Assembly (NCBI GenBank): GCA_029762595.1
Contig: JARVGJ010000006.1
Span: 47,897 to 111,896, forward strand
Reading direction: 5' to 3'
Source: Methanolobus sp.
GTDB taxonomy: Archaea > Halobacteriota > Methanosarcinia > Methanosarcinales > Methanosarcinaceae
Length of the DNA stretch: 64,000 nt
Shown here: positions 21,281 through 33,862 of the stretch, in pieces
How the letters are laid out: each line of letters starts with the position of its first letter
How positions within the stretch are numbered: position 1 is the first letter of the stretch
Translations under genes and position numbers: made by a program
Notes under the pieces: model-generated
Database searches by the model: none
What the model saw: only the letters and a program-made list of their open reading frames with translations
Told to the model about the DNA's origin: nothing

Positions 21281-23121
21281 GGAATGGGATGCACATGGAT
21301 AAAATATTTAATGCAACCATCTCGTATTTTGATAACTTCAGTATCAGAACAAAGATGACGCTTACTGTAGTGGGTATTATTCTGCTTTTGGGAATCATGA
21401 TGGGATCTTACCTCAATGTCGTACAGGCAAACATGATGACCTCAGAACTTAATGAAAAAGGTATTTCGATCACCCGCAATCTGGCTGAGAATAGTGTGAA
21501 TCCGATCCTTACGGATAACCAGGTTCGTCTTCAATGGCTTGTGGAAACGATAAAAGAGAGTGAACCTGAAGTATCATACGTTTTCATAGTTGATGAATAC
21601 GGTGATGTTATCGTCCATACTTTTAAAAAGGGTTTCCCTGCAGATCTAAAAGGGCTCAATCCTGCCCAAAGCGGGGCAAATGCTTTGCTTCTTGATACTG
21701 AAGAGGGCTACATAAGGGATATATCATATCCGATACTTGATGGAAATGCAGGTGAGGTCCATGTAGGGATGTCCCAGACAAGTATACGCTCCACTGTAGA
21801 CAAATATACTATTTCCCTTGCATTTTTCGTTCTTTTGCTCATTCTTGTTGGTTCCAATGTTGCATATTTTGCAGGCTCTGTGGTTTCCCGTCCTATAATG
21901 GAACTAAAGTCAGGTGTGGAAACATTTGGTAAAGGCGATTTTGATCACAAGGTCAATATTCGATCCATGAATGAAATAGGGCAACTGGCAAATTCTTTTA
22001 ATGATATGGCAGAACATATTTCTTATCTTATCAGGGAGAAGGGAAAAGCTACAAAGGAAGTCCTGGATACGAGGAACTATCTTATTAAAATAGTGTCCGG
22101 AAGTCTCGATGGGATTGTTGTAATTAACGATAAAGGTAAAATAGAGTTTGCAAATCAGGCATTTATGGAGATCTCAGAATCAGTAAAAGAAGAAATAATC
22201 GGGCACGATATACATTCTTTCTTTCAAGAAACACATGAGGATCTCAGGTCGGTTCTCAGTAAAGATGAAAGAAATACAGTTGCTTTTATGCATGAGCTGA
22301 TCTTCATGACCCCCGGGGGTAAACTGAAATCGGTCATATTAAGCATGGGGGGTGTGGAATATATGAACGAGGTAAAATATGTTGCTGTTGTTAAAGATAT
22401 TTCGGAACTAAAGAAAATAGAACAAATGAAACACAACATCATTGCAAATATCTCGCATGAATTACGTACCCCTCTAAACATTATGAAAGGATACGTTGAG
22501 CTATCCATGGAAGAACAAAATGCAGATAAGAGGAATACTTACCTGCATCAATCATTAAAAGCCCTTGAAAAACAGAATTGGATGATCCAAGATCTCCTTG
22601 AGGTTGCCAGAGGTGAAACTGATTCCCAGGAACTGGATATTGTCAAGACCAGCATTAACAGTGTTATAGAGATTGCATTCAAAAGTTTCAATGGAAGATT
22701 TGAAACTTCAGGTGTTGATGTTGCAAAGCAAATCAATAACGATGTATTTGTTAATGCTGACCCTGAAAAATTGGCATATGCGCTGACTAAGCTCATAGAC
22801 AATGCTTTAAAATTCACATCTAAAGGCAGTTATATTGAAATTGGTACTATGCTTGAAGATTATGGGGCCGTTGTATATGTAAAGGACACCGGAATAGGTA
22901 TCCCTGATGAGAATTTGGAGCATATATTCGAAAAATTCTATCAGGCTGATGGAAGCTCAACGCGTAGGTTCGGAGGGAATGGACTCGGGCTTAGCATAGC
23001 GAAACAAATTATAGAAAAGCATGGTGGACAATTATGGGTGGAATCTGAACCGGACAAAGGCAGTACATTTTTCTTATCGATTCCTTATTTTAATGGGCAG
23101 AGTACATATGTATCTGAATAA
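21277..23121 (+). CDS. Cache/HAMP/PAS sensor histidine kinase
   Basis: ATG overlaps the preceding stop (ATGA); two TMs flanking a sensor domain, HAMP, PAS, NIISNISHELRTPLNIMKG-type H-box (IIANISHELRTPLNIMKGY), DTGIGIPDENLEHIFEKFYQ. Confidence 0.95.
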   Translation: MRNGMHMDKIFNATISYFDNFSIRTKMTLTVVGIILLLGIMMGSYLNVVQANMMTSELNEKGISITRNLAENSVNPILTDNQVRLQWLVETIKESEPEVSYVFIVDEYGDVIVHTFKKGFPADLKGLNPAQSGANALLLDTEEGYIRDISYPILDGNAGEVHVGMSQTSIRSTVDKYTISLAFFVLLLILVGSNVAYFAGSVVSRPIMELKSGVETFGKGDFDHKVNIRSMNEIGQLANSFNDMAEHISYLIREKGKATKEVLDTRNYLIKIVSGSLDGIVVINDKGKIEFANQAFMEISESVKEEIIGHDIHSFFQETHEDLRSVLSKDERNTVAFMHELIFMTPGGKLKSVILSMGGVEYMNEVKYVAVVKDISELKKIEQMKHNIIANISHELRTPLNIMKGYVELSMEEQNADKRNTYLHQSLKALEKQNWMIQDLLEVARGETDSQELDIVKTSINSVIEIAFKSFNGRFETSGVDVAKQINNDVFVNADPEKLAYALTKLIDNALKFTSKGSYIEIGTMLEDYGAVVYVKDTGIGIPDENLEHIFEKFYQADGSSTRRFGGNGLGLSIAKQIIEKHGGQLWVESEPDKGSTFFLSIPYFNGQSTYVSE

Positions 23122-23281
23122 ATGCAGGTCACGAATGCAAAGATTAAAGACCTTTGTTGTGATTTTTCATATTTTTGTTCTAAATATATAGTATACATAC
23201 ATTCTACCAATCTATAAAGATAAACTTTATAGGCAAACTCAGGTGCAATAGTTCTGAGTTCTTTTTAGGTTGTGAGGACAG

Positions 23282-24244
23282 ATGGATACAAGAAAAGTGC
23301 AGATTACGGGTAAATCCACATATGTGCTTACCCTGCCTAAAAAATGGGCCAGTCGTTCCAGGCTTGAAGCGGGGTCGCATATATCTATATTCTATCAGGA
23401 AGATGGCTCTTTGATCTTAAAACCACCCGGTTTAAAGGTTCCAAAGAAAACGAAGAAACTGAAATTCAACAAAGAGCTAGAACATATCAAAAGAGATATA
23501 GTGGGCTTGTATATCATTAGCGATTACCAGGCAATAGAGCTGACCGGTAATCCCATTCCTTATGAGGCACACAAGGAAATAAAAGAATTATGCCAAAGGC
23601 TTGTGGGCCTTGAGATAGTTGAGAGCAGTGAGGGGAAAATAATGTTGAAGAATTTCCTTGACGCTGAGGATTTCACCATAGAGAAAGGCCTGAAAAGGAT
23701 GTCCTCCCTTGTCTATCTTATGCTGGATGAGCTTGCAAGTGCATTTGAGGGGAATGATCGGGATATCTGCAGTCATATCATAGCCCGTGATGATGATCTT
23801 GACCGTATGTTCCTGCTGGTATCAAAACAGCATGTTGAACGTCTGAACCTGAAAAAGGTCTCAAGACACGATAATCTAAGCCTTGTGGAATCTTTCTATT
23901 ACCGGCTTGTGGCTAATGAGGTGGAACGCATTGGAGACCATATATCTAAAATATCATTGCATTTCTCTTATATCAAGCTTCCATATGAGGTCCTTTCCAT
24001 ACTGGTGGAGCTATGCAGGGACTGCCAGTCTCTCTTTATGGATAGCACCGAGGCACTCCGTGAATCAAACAGCGAGCTGGCAAACGATGTTCTTGGGAGG
24101 GAGGATGTGTTCAACCAGAAATTGATCATGGCCAGCCAGTTGCCCACAGAAGAGTCCATTGAACTTATTATTGACAGTTTCAGCAGGATAAAGGATTATG
24201 CATCAAATATTGCAGAGTCTGCGATCGATCTATCACAATTATAG
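23282..24244 (+). CDS. AbrB-type DNA-binding domain fused to PhoU-like domain
   Basis: N-terminal MDTRKVQITGKSTYVLTLPKKWASRSRLEAGSHISIFYQEDGSLILKP swapped-hairpin domain, then PhoU-like helical repeats (ANEVERIGDHISKIS). Confidence 0.92.
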   Translation: MDTRKVQITGKSTYVLTLPKKWASRSRLEAGSHISIFYQEDGSLILKPPGLKVPKKTKKLKFNKELEHIKRDIVGLYIISDYQAIELTGNPIPYEAHKEIKELCQRLVGLEIVESSEGKIMLKNFLDAEDFTIEKGLKRMSSLVYLMLDELASAFEGNDRDICSHIIARDDDLDRMFLLVSKQHVERLNLKKVSRHDNLSLVESFYYRLVANEVERIGDHISKISLHFSYIKLPYEVLSILVELCRDCQSLFMDSTEALRESNSELANDVLGREDVFNQKLIMASQLPTEESIELIIDSFSRIKDYASNIAESAIDLSQL

Positions 24245-24632
24245 GGTAATCCCCTTCTTTCTCTGCGTTTCGGTAGTCATCGACTATTCCCTTACCTTCT
24301 ATTTCGCAGATAGTATGGAAATGATACTCGCACATGAGTTCAGCCCCACGCTGCTGTTTGCAATAAGGAACGATATCGTGCTTCCCTACCTGGCAGCTAC
24401 CGTCGTGTTCTATTATTTGATGGGCTACACCATTCTTAAATTCCTTTTTGAAGAGGATATCTATCCCATAGGTGTCTTTATTATCCTGCTTATGAGCGTC
24501 ACGCATGTACTGGGCGGCCTGTCATGGTTTGTTCTCAGTGAAGCATATTCCAACATGGTCTTCATGCTTTCCATGACCTCGATAATTATCGCGATATCCG
24601 TTTTCGGCTATGAGGTGCTGAAAAGGGAATGA
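24198..24632 (+). CDS. hypothetical membrane protein (DUF5658-like), overlapping the PhoU gene
   Basis: 144 aa with 4 predicted TMs; start uncertain because the first ~15 codons lie inside the upstream CDS. Confidence 0.6.
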   Translation: MHQILQSLRSIYHNYRVIPFFLCVSVVIDYSLTFYFADSMEMILAHEFSPTLLFAIRNDIVLPYLAATVVFYYLMGYTILKFLFEEDIYPIGVFIILLMSVTHVLGGLSWFVLSEAYSNMVFMLSMTSIIIAISVFGYEVLKRE

Positions 24633-24769
24633 TTTTCACATATATCAGGATACCTGGATCTGTAATCACTTAACCAGCGTGAGCAATATCTTTCTATATG
24701 CTCTATGTATTTCCAGAGTTTTCTCAATAGTGTGAATTAGGGTACATATTTCCTTTGTGCAAGGGATAT

Positions 24770-24973
24770 ATGTTAACAGATGAATTTCACGCTATGAAGA
24801 GAATGCTCAGTTTGCTTGCTGCAGTGATACTTTCCCTATACACTTTCTATTCTACATGCTGGTACGCACCATCATCTTTTTTCAATATGGCTGTACCTTT
24901 TGCTTTTGTCACATTGTCAGGGTATGCCCTGCTTGCATATCTTCTGTCCAGCAGATTGTCTGAAAAGTTGTGA
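24770..24973 (+). CDS. hypothetical small membrane protein
   Basis: Two TM segments; ATG choice between 24755 and 24770 uncertain. Confidence 0.5.
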   Translation: MLTDEFHAMKRMLSLLAAVILSLYTFYSTCWYAPSSFFNMAVPFAFVTLSGYALLAYLLSSRLSEKL

Positions 24974-25032
24974 CAGTGCTAAAGAGGCATCCTGGATATA
25001 TAGGACCGAAAGCTCAGAATATGAATATTAAT

Positions 25033-25104
25033 AGCCTCCGGGGGGATTTGAACCCCCGACCTGCTGATTACGAATCAGCCGCTATACCGCTAAGCCACAG
25101 AGGC
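25033..25104 (-). tRNA. tRNA-Thr(CGT)
   Basis: GCCTCTGTGGCTTAGCGGTATAGCGGCTGATTCGTAATCAGCAGGTCGGGGGTTCAAATCCCCCCGGAGGC-T; full cloverleaf, anticodon loop TTCGTAA, discriminator T. Confidence 0.97.
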
Positions 25105-25173
25105 AATGTGGACGACACTATAATTCTATATAATGATTTAATGATTTCGCTTATATTTGGATTATTCGGCCTT

Positions 25174-26181
25174 TCAGAGCACTTTTACTTCTATGCAGAC
25201 ATTGAACTGATGGGGGGCATAGGAGCGGACTATTTTTGTCTCTGTAACCTCGATGCTTCTGCCTTCTCTTCTTGCGGCTTCATCTATCAGGTTCAGGGAG
25301 CTGTTGAAAAGGTCCTCCTCTGGTGTGATGTCATAATAATGGATGATAGCACCGGGGGCGCAGAGTTTGATGGCTGCATCCAGGAAATGGTGTGCGTTGT
25401 GGGGCAGGTTCATGATGACATGGTCGGCCATTGATGCAAACTTTTCAGCTTCAAGGTTTGCATCACCTTCTATTGCTTCTACATTGCTGACTGCGTTAAG
25501 TTCTATATTGCGGCGCAGGAAAAGGATAGCATCAGGGTTTTTGTCAATCGCTATAACTCGGATATGGGAACTTTTCTTTCCGATCATGATACTGAAAGGG
25601 CCAACACCGGCAAACATATCCACAACGGTCTGCCCATTTTCAACCTGCGGGAGGATGCGTGCCCGTTCTGTGGCCAGGCGGGGAGTGAAGTAAGCTCTTT
25701 CAAGATCTATATAGTACCTGCAACCATACTCTTTGTGGATCGTGGACATCCTGTCTTCTCCTGCGATGGTCCTGAACCTGCGTGTCCTGAACTCTCCTTC
25801 CACAGGTCCCAGGGATGCAAGTACCGTCATGACGTTCTTTTTCACCTTCATTATAGCCCCGGCTACCTTCTCAGCTTCCAGGACGCCGTCCTCTATCACT
25901 GCGATATCCCCGATAAGCTCAAAATGCGGGACCTCATCAAGGAGGTCCTCAAGTTTCAGCTGCCCCTTCTGCTCCTCGAATTCATGTTCTGTAAGCTTTA
26001 GATCCCCTGGAAGGTCACGAATTTCGTATTCCTGTGGCTCTCTGGTCAGGGGCAGATACAGATAATCCCCCTGACAGATGATCTTTGCGGAATTGTCCAG
26101 AAGCTCTGCTTCCAGCAATTCCCTGCGCAGAGGTTCGCCATTATTCTTCAAGACCTTTATGCAACTTTTTTTCATTTTCAC
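25174..26181 (-). CDS. trm5: tRNA (guanine37-N1)-methyltransferase, Trm5 family
   Basis: YFTPRLATERARI, VVDMFAGVGPFSIMIGK, MNLPHNAHHFLDAA. Confidence 0.93.
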   Translation of the reverse strand: MKMKKSCIKVLKNNGEPLRRELLEAELLDNSAKIICQGDYLYLPLTREPQEYEIRDLPGDLKLTEHEFEEQKGQLKLEDLLDEVPHFELIGDIAVIEDGVLEAEKVAGAIMKVKKNVMTVLASLGPVEGEFRTRRFRTIAGEDRMSTIHKEYGCRYYIDLERAYFTPRLATERARILPQVENGQTVVDMFAGVGPFSIMIGKKSSHIRVIAIDKNPDAILFLRRNIELNAVSNVEAIEGDANLEAEKFASMADHVIMNLPHNAHHFLDAAIKLCAPGAIIHYYDITPEEDLFNSSLNLIDEAARREGRSIEVTETKIVRSYAPHQFNVCIEVKVL

Positions 26182-26602
26182 TTACCCGATATAAGCTAAC
26201 CTGTTATCTGCATACCGATGAACCATGAGCCAAATTATAGATTCGGCAGAACACACAAGATCCTGCCTATAAGTTTGCTTATAAGTTCAGTCTATATATA
26301 GTACAGATTATTTTGTTATACTGATCATTAATTATTATACCTTTTGATGTTTTTTATTTTTGTGTTCTTATCTCAATTTTCATTTTCTTATCTCAAAGTA
26401 TTATATTTGCATATAATTCTTATTATGTAAAACCAACTAGTTAAACAATTAACAAATGCTATCATAATCGACCATTTTAGGCGTAATGACATCGCATTCC
26501 TTAAAACTCAAACCTCATACTCTACAGCATCCCACATTCCTCAGGAACACCATTTTCAATAAACACATGGTCATGAAACGATTCCATCGAGATCAAGTAA
26601 AT

Positions 26603-27238
26603 TCAATTCTTCTCATCTTTGAATTCAACATCGCGGTGAGTGCCGTCACAGAATGGTTTGTTTCGGGAGGCTCCACATCTGCAAAGAGAATAATGGTCAT
26701 GGGTCTCTGGTTCTGAATCATCGGGGTCATCAAGTCTTATTCCTGTTACATTGTAAGGTCCGTCCTTAAGAACAAATATCTCCGATTCACGTGAATACTC
26801 CTTATGCAATTCTCCGTTGATAGTGTAGCTCAATGCGCCAGAAGGACATGTCCTGATGAGTTGTGCTATCTCTTGCGGATCTACAGCATCAGGATCTGCC
26901 CAGGGATCTTGACCCTTTTTGAAAACTGAAGGTAGATTGCGAACACAGTGGCCCACATGGCAACATATATCTTTGTTGCGGTGGATGCTGATATCTTTCC
27001 CTACGTAAGTCTCAACTCTACCGGTAACTGGTCCTTTTTCATTTTCCCCGGAAAAACCGTTATTTGCATGTGTTCCGTCACAAAATGGCATCTTAGACGA
27101 GCCTCCGCATCTGCAAAGTGTTATAACAGGTTTTGTGTCGATGAAAACACCCTTTGAATTCCTGAGCGTTTTTACATTTTTAGCAATGTAGGGACCGTTC
27201 TTTGATACCTTTATTGAAGGCTTGACCTCTTTATCCAC
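26603..27238 (-). CDS. CDGSH iron-sulfur domain protein with central Fer4-like (DUF1271) domain
   Basis: Two CDGSH cores RCGGSSKMPFCDGTHAN and RCGASRNKPFCDGTHRD around CCHVGHCVRNLPSVF...CPSGALSY. Confidence 0.92.
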   Translation of the reverse strand: MDKEVKPSIKVSKNGPYIAKNVKTLRNSKGVFIDTKPVITLCRCGGSSKMPFCDGTHANNGFSGENEKGPVTGRVETYVGKDISIHRNKDICCHVGHCVRNLPSVFKKGQDPWADPDAVDPQEIAQLIRTCPSGALSYTINGELHKEYSRESEIFVLKDGPYNVTGIRLDDPDDSEPETHDHYSLCRCGASRNKPFCDGTHRDVEFKDEKN

Positions 27239-27321
27239 TGGAACACCTCTATTATATATGCTCTGTATGCATCAGATTTCTAGTTTTTGCAGGGAGCATC
27301 CTGGGGTTTTCCTCCATGAAC

Positions 27322-27633
27322 TTATGTTTCCGGATTTCCGGCGGTCCAGGCTTTGTCGATCTCTTCCATGTCTAGGTTCAGATCAAGCCATTCCTTTATT
27401 ATAGAAGAGGGTGAGTACCAATATAATGGTTGCTGGTAAATAATGACATTATGATCTTCACAGAGACTTTGCTCTCTTTTGACATCTATCCGAAAATCAG
27501 GATAGTTTGCATAGAGATCATTGATGGTTACATTTTCAATATCTTCAACAGCAGCAAGAAGAGCACTATTGATCTTGGAACGTGTTCTTGCCGGATGGGC
27601 GAAGTTTATGAGAATTCTGTTCATGGTTTTCAT
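27322..27633 (-). pseudogene. truncated NAD(P)H quinone oxidoreductase (flavodoxin-like fold)
   Basis: MNRILINFAHPARTRSKINSALLAAVEDIENVTINDLYANYPDFRIDVKREQ...IIYQQPLYWYSPSSIIKEWLDL is the family N-terminus; homology stops after EWLDL and the C-terminal half is absent. Confidence 0.75.
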
Positions 27634-27798
27634 TCCGGGATGATGGTTTCAGCGATTGCAGAATACTGGAAGTAAAAGGGATAAGTTTTAGTATCTCATA
27701 ATTTTCAGAGTACAAAAAAGTTCATGTTGTTTTTAAGAAACAGACACCGTGGGTGATGTTTTGGGAAATTCCTGCAAATAGCTTGGCATTTTAAATAA

Positions 27799-27820
27799 AG
27801 GTGTGAGTTGAATCACACCT
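27799..27820. terminator. perfect hairpin
   Basis: AGGTGTGA-GTTGAA-TCACACCT. Confidence 0.4.
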
Positions 27821-27939
27821 GGTCCATCCACGGCCAACACAGTGCCTGCAGCCATCTGATTGTCTTATATGATCGCCGTCAACTACTACGTTTGATTCAT
27901 CGAAATTTCCCGCAGACTGCAAGAAGCTAAAGAAAAGGT

Positions 27940-27965
27940 AGCGTTTCAGACTATGTTGAAACGCT
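27940..27965 (-). terminator. perfect hairpin downstream of katG
   Basis: AGCGTTTCA-8 nt-TGAAACGCT, then TTTTCTTT on the minus strand. Confidence 0.5.
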
Positions 27966-28041
27966 GTGTTCATATGTTGTTAATAGCCTTTGTGAGCGTC
28001 CACAATATGTTTTGGAGGCTCTTTAGATGTCGATGCTACTA

Positions 28042-30267
<2,226 letters not shown>

Positions 30268-30852
30268 TTATATCGACTGATCTTGTTGACATTGGGGACT
30301 TTAAGGATTGCTAGAAGAAGGTCGTACCATTTTTTGAGTGTAAGATCCAAGGCCGCCTTTCAGGCAATTCTTATCATAAGCGACCAGGATTCCAAATGCG
30401 GTATTTAAGACCATTGGAAGTTTATTTTGAATAATGAAATCCACTCATATTCTTGAAGATAGGACATAATGAATGGATTATCAAATTTTAATTTAAGTTC
30501 ATTTTTGATTATACCCCAAACTCAAAGAGTAAGAATGATTTTTGATTATAAATAATTTAGCATATTTTGGTTACATATTGAATATAATATCATTGTATAT
30601 GTATATTTAACTTGTAAGTATATATTTTTATTTAAATTAATGTAATTATGATAATTGTTCTTGAAATAGTTAGGCTTTGAGTTTTATCTATAACTCAAAT
30701 ATAGTGTTTGTGGTGGCAGGTAAGCATATGTTCTAACTGCCAAACATCTTCTCTTTTTCAAAGATGCATATCCATATAACTTAAAATTTAATGATGGGCA
30801 GGCCAGGCACAAATGCTTTTTATTATATGCAAATAGTCATTCTGTTGTTAAT

Positions 30853-32031
30853 ATGCGACCAGCTGACCAGAACGAACCACACAAAGGGAATACTGCTCCT
30901 GAAGCTATAGCAGAGAAACTGCAGGAAATACTGAACGGTATGGCCAGGGTACGATATGCCAATCATGCTGTTCTGGCAATTGAGAGTATGGATGGATCCT
31001 TCCATTGGTCCGGTGCAACAGGAATAGCACATCCGGATGGAACAGCCATGAGGACAAGTACTCCTTTCTGGATAGCCAGTGTAACTAAATTGTATATAGC
31101 AACAGCAGTACTCAAGTTGCATGAACAGGGTCACCTTAGTATCTATGAGAAAATGACATCATATTTGCCCAGGAGTTTAACAGAAGGGCTTAACAGGACA
31201 AAAGATGGTGTTGACCTGTCTGGTGAGATAACACTGCTGCATTTGTTACACCATTCCTCAGGCATTCCTGATTATCTTGAGATCCATCAAAAAGGCAAGA
31301 AACGCTTGTGGGACAGCATTCTTGAAGATGGCGACAGATCATGGTCCATCGAGGACAGCATGCAACTTGTCAGGAATGCGGATCGTCCTCTGTTCAGGCC
31401 TCAGGCAATGGGTGCAAAAAACAGGAAGTCCCGTTATTCTGACACTAATTTCCAGTTGCTTATTGCGATAATTGAAAATGTTACCGGAAAGTCTCTTCAG
31501 GAGGTTTTTGAAGGGATGTTCTACAGGCCCCTTAATCTGGAAAAGACCTATCTTCCCTCAACATCAGCTTTCAAAAACTTTACTGCATCTGCTACTGTCT
31601 GGTACAAGGACCAGGCTCTGAACATCCCATACGCCATGGGGTCTGCCCGGGATCTTATCAGCACAGCAGATGAACTTATAATTTTTATGAGGGCACTTAT
31701 CAGAGGTGATATCTTTGATGATCCTGCAACAGCCGGTCTAATGCAAAGTAACTGGAACAGGTTTGGTTTCCTGCTCAGTCCTGTTGCTCCCGGATGGCCA
31801 ATTGAGTATGGTCTGGGCATGATGCGCTTTCAAGTGCCTCCGGTATTTTCCCTCTTCCGCTCATTCCCGGAGCTTCGTGGACACACGGGAGTTTCCAGCG
31901 CATGGTTATTCTACTGTCCGGAGATAGACATGATAATAACGGGCACTGTAAGCCAGCTCACTGCTGTAGCTGTACCATTTAAAACGGTTCCAAAGATAGC
32001 AGGCTTTATCTCCAGGGAGCTTAAGGCCTGA
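30853..32031 (+). CDS. serine hydrolase / class C beta-lactamase-like
   Basis: FWIASVTKLYIATAVLKLHEQG (SxxK), YSDTNF (YxN-like), GHTGVSSAWLF. Confidence 0.9.
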   Translation: MRPADQNEPHKGNTAPEAIAEKLQEILNGMARVRYANHAVLAIESMDGSFHWSGATGIAHPDGTAMRTSTPFWIASVTKLYIATAVLKLHEQGHLSIYEKMTSYLPRSLTEGLNRTKDGVDLSGEITLLHLLHHSSGIPDYLEIHQKGKKRLWDSILEDGDRSWSIEDSMQLVRNADRPLFRPQAMGAKNRKSRYSDTNFQLLIAIIENVTGKSLQEVFEGMFYRPLNLEKTYLPSTSAFKNFTASATVWYKDQALNIPYAMGSARDLISTADELIIFMRALIRGDIFDDPATAGLMQSNWNRFGFLLSPVAPGWPIEYGLGMMRFQVPPVFSLFRSFPELRGHTGVSSAWLFYCPEIDMIITGTVSQLTAVAVPFKTVPKIAGFISRELKA

Positions 32032-32185
32032 CATTGTTCCGATAATGGCGCTGTGTTATAATATTTATAGCTGTTAGAAGGATAGTATTGGATTGGTGGA
32101 GTATGTATATACTGATCTTACCAGTAAACCCGGCTTAACACTAAAAAAGATATGTAATGGAAAACGAGCTGTAAAAAATATATTC

Positions 32186-32219
32186 AACAAAGGAAGTCAT
32201 ATTGTGCCCTTCCTTTGTT
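32186..32219. terminator. bidirectional hairpin between convergent genes
   Basis: AACAAAGGAAG-12 nt-CTTCCTTTGTT perfect 11-bp inverted repeat. Confidence 0.65.
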
Positions 32220-32247
32220 TCATTGGATTTTGTTCTGGCTTGTATTC

Positions 32248-33261
32248 TTAGAGGATGATCTCGATATCAAGCTCTTCTGCAAGTTCTTTGTACCGGTTGC
32301 GGATGGTAACCTCGGTAACGCCTGCAACATCAGCGACCTCACGCTGTGTACGGCGCTCACCACAAAGGATGGATGCAATGTAAATTGCTGCCGCTGCAAC
32401 ACCTGTTGGTCCGCGTCCACTTGTTAGTTCCTTCTCGGAAGCCTGCCTTAGGATCTCCACCCCACGGGATTGGACCTCTCCTTTAAGGTTAAGTCCTGAG
32501 CAGAACCTTGGAACATAGTCTATCGGGGAAGTGGGCATGAGTTTCAGGGACAGTTCCCTGGAAATGAAACGGTATGTCCTTCCAATCTCTTTCCTGCTTA
32601 CCCTTGATACTTCTCCTATCTCATCCAGTGTTCTTGGCACGCTGCACTGGCGGCATGCTGCATACAGGGCTGCTGCTGCAACACCTTCAATGCTCCTTCC
32701 ACGGATGAGGTTCTTGTCAACTGCCTTCCTGTAGACAACCGCAGCGGTCTCACGTACAGTCCTTGGCAGGCCAAGTGCTGAAGCCATACGGTCCAGTTCG
32801 GACAATGCAAAAGCAAGGTTCCTTTCCGTAGCATTGCTTACACGTATCCTACGTTGCCATTTTCTCAGCCTGTACAGCTGGGCCCTGTTCTTTGAAGAGA
32901 TGGATTTACCGTACGAATCACGGTTCCTCCAGTCTATCATGGTGGAAAGACCTTTGTCATGGATGGTATAGGTCATCGGTGCACCCACACGGGAACGCTT
33001 CATCCTCTGGTCATGGTCAAAAGCACGCCATTCCGGTCCTTCGTCTACAAACTCGGCATCAACCACAAGCCCGCAGTCAGAACATACAAGTTCTGCTCGC
33101 TCATAATCCTGTACAAGGTTACGGCTGCCACACTCGGGACACTGGACCTTTGCTTTTTCAACTTCTGTGCTTTTATCTTTCTCTTTACGTGCCTTGATCA
33201 TTGCACGTATCTTCTCCCTTTCGGAAGTATCGGAATATCGTACCCTTTCAACTTCGACCAT
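32248..33261 (-). CDS. tfb: transcription initiation factor IIB
   Basis: [26 protein letters not shown] zinc ribbon and two cyclin-like repeats. Confidence 0.98.
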   Translation of the reverse strand: MVEVERVRYSDTSEREKIRAMIKARKEKDKSTEVEKAKVQCPECGSRNLVQDYERAELVCSDCGLVVDAEFVDEGPEWRAFDHDQRMKRSRVGAPMTYTIHDKGLSTMIDWRNRDSYGKSISSKNRAQLYRLRKWQRRIRVSNATERNLAFALSELDRMASALGLPRTVRETAAVVYRKAVDKNLIRGRSIEGVAAAALYAACRQCSVPRTLDEIGEVSRVSRKEIGRTYRFISRELSLKLMPTSPIDYVPRFCSGLNLKGEVQSRGVEILRQASEKELTSGRGPTGVAAAAIYIASILCGERRTQREVADVAGVTEVTIRNRYKELAEELDIEIIL

Positions 33262-33366
33262 TCAAATCACCTTTAATAATAATATATGAAAATATATTTG
33301 GCAAGTATATTTTTCGTCATTCACGGCTCACAGCATAAATATCAATTAATAATCTACTTCAATCCA

Positions 33367-33627
33367 TCATTGAATGTAAACCCGTTCGTTTACAAGTTTT
33401 TCCAATCCGGACGCTATAACTCTCTTTTCAGGTTTCAAAGTAAAATAAGGCTGGTCAACAGGACCAAATATGCAGGAAATCTTTCCTATGGGTTTTATGG
33501 ACTTGTCAAGAACAAAAGAGTTAATTCTTGGCAATTCTTTCATTGACCCGGAAAACTCCTTCATGTCGCCTCTGACAACAATTTCGTTTTGCCTTGAAAT
33601 ATGGAGGATCTGACCTAATCTTTTCAT
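33367..33627 (-). CDS. H/ACA RNP component Gar1-like
   Basis: MKRLGQILHISRQNEIVVRG...PIGKISCIFGPVDQPYFTLKP; adjacent to tfb as in many archaea. Confidence 0.85.
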   Translation of the reverse strand: MKRLGQILHISRQNEIVVRGDMKEFSGSMKELPRINSFVLDKSIKPIGKISCIFGPVDQPYFTLKPEKRVIASGLEKLVNERVYIQ

Positions 33628-33862
33628 ATTTATTCTTTCATTATATTTAGGTTTTGTACTATATGGTACACTTATATTATATATACTTATCGTAAGCATT
33701 TTAATATTAGTTTTTTTCAGTACAAAAATATATCTGTTCTTTTTCAGTCTGTGTCAGTCGTTTGCAGACCACAACCTTAAAGAGATAAAAGAACAATTGT
33801 GGCACGACTTAATACTAATTAATGAATGTCCATCATATATTCTTATGCATGGAGGAAATTCG

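Noticed and set aside
27791-27973. 60-aa minus-strand ORF in the katG downstream region, considered as a transposase remnant
   Set aside because: No recognisable transposase motif in any frame; only the two hairpins are supportable
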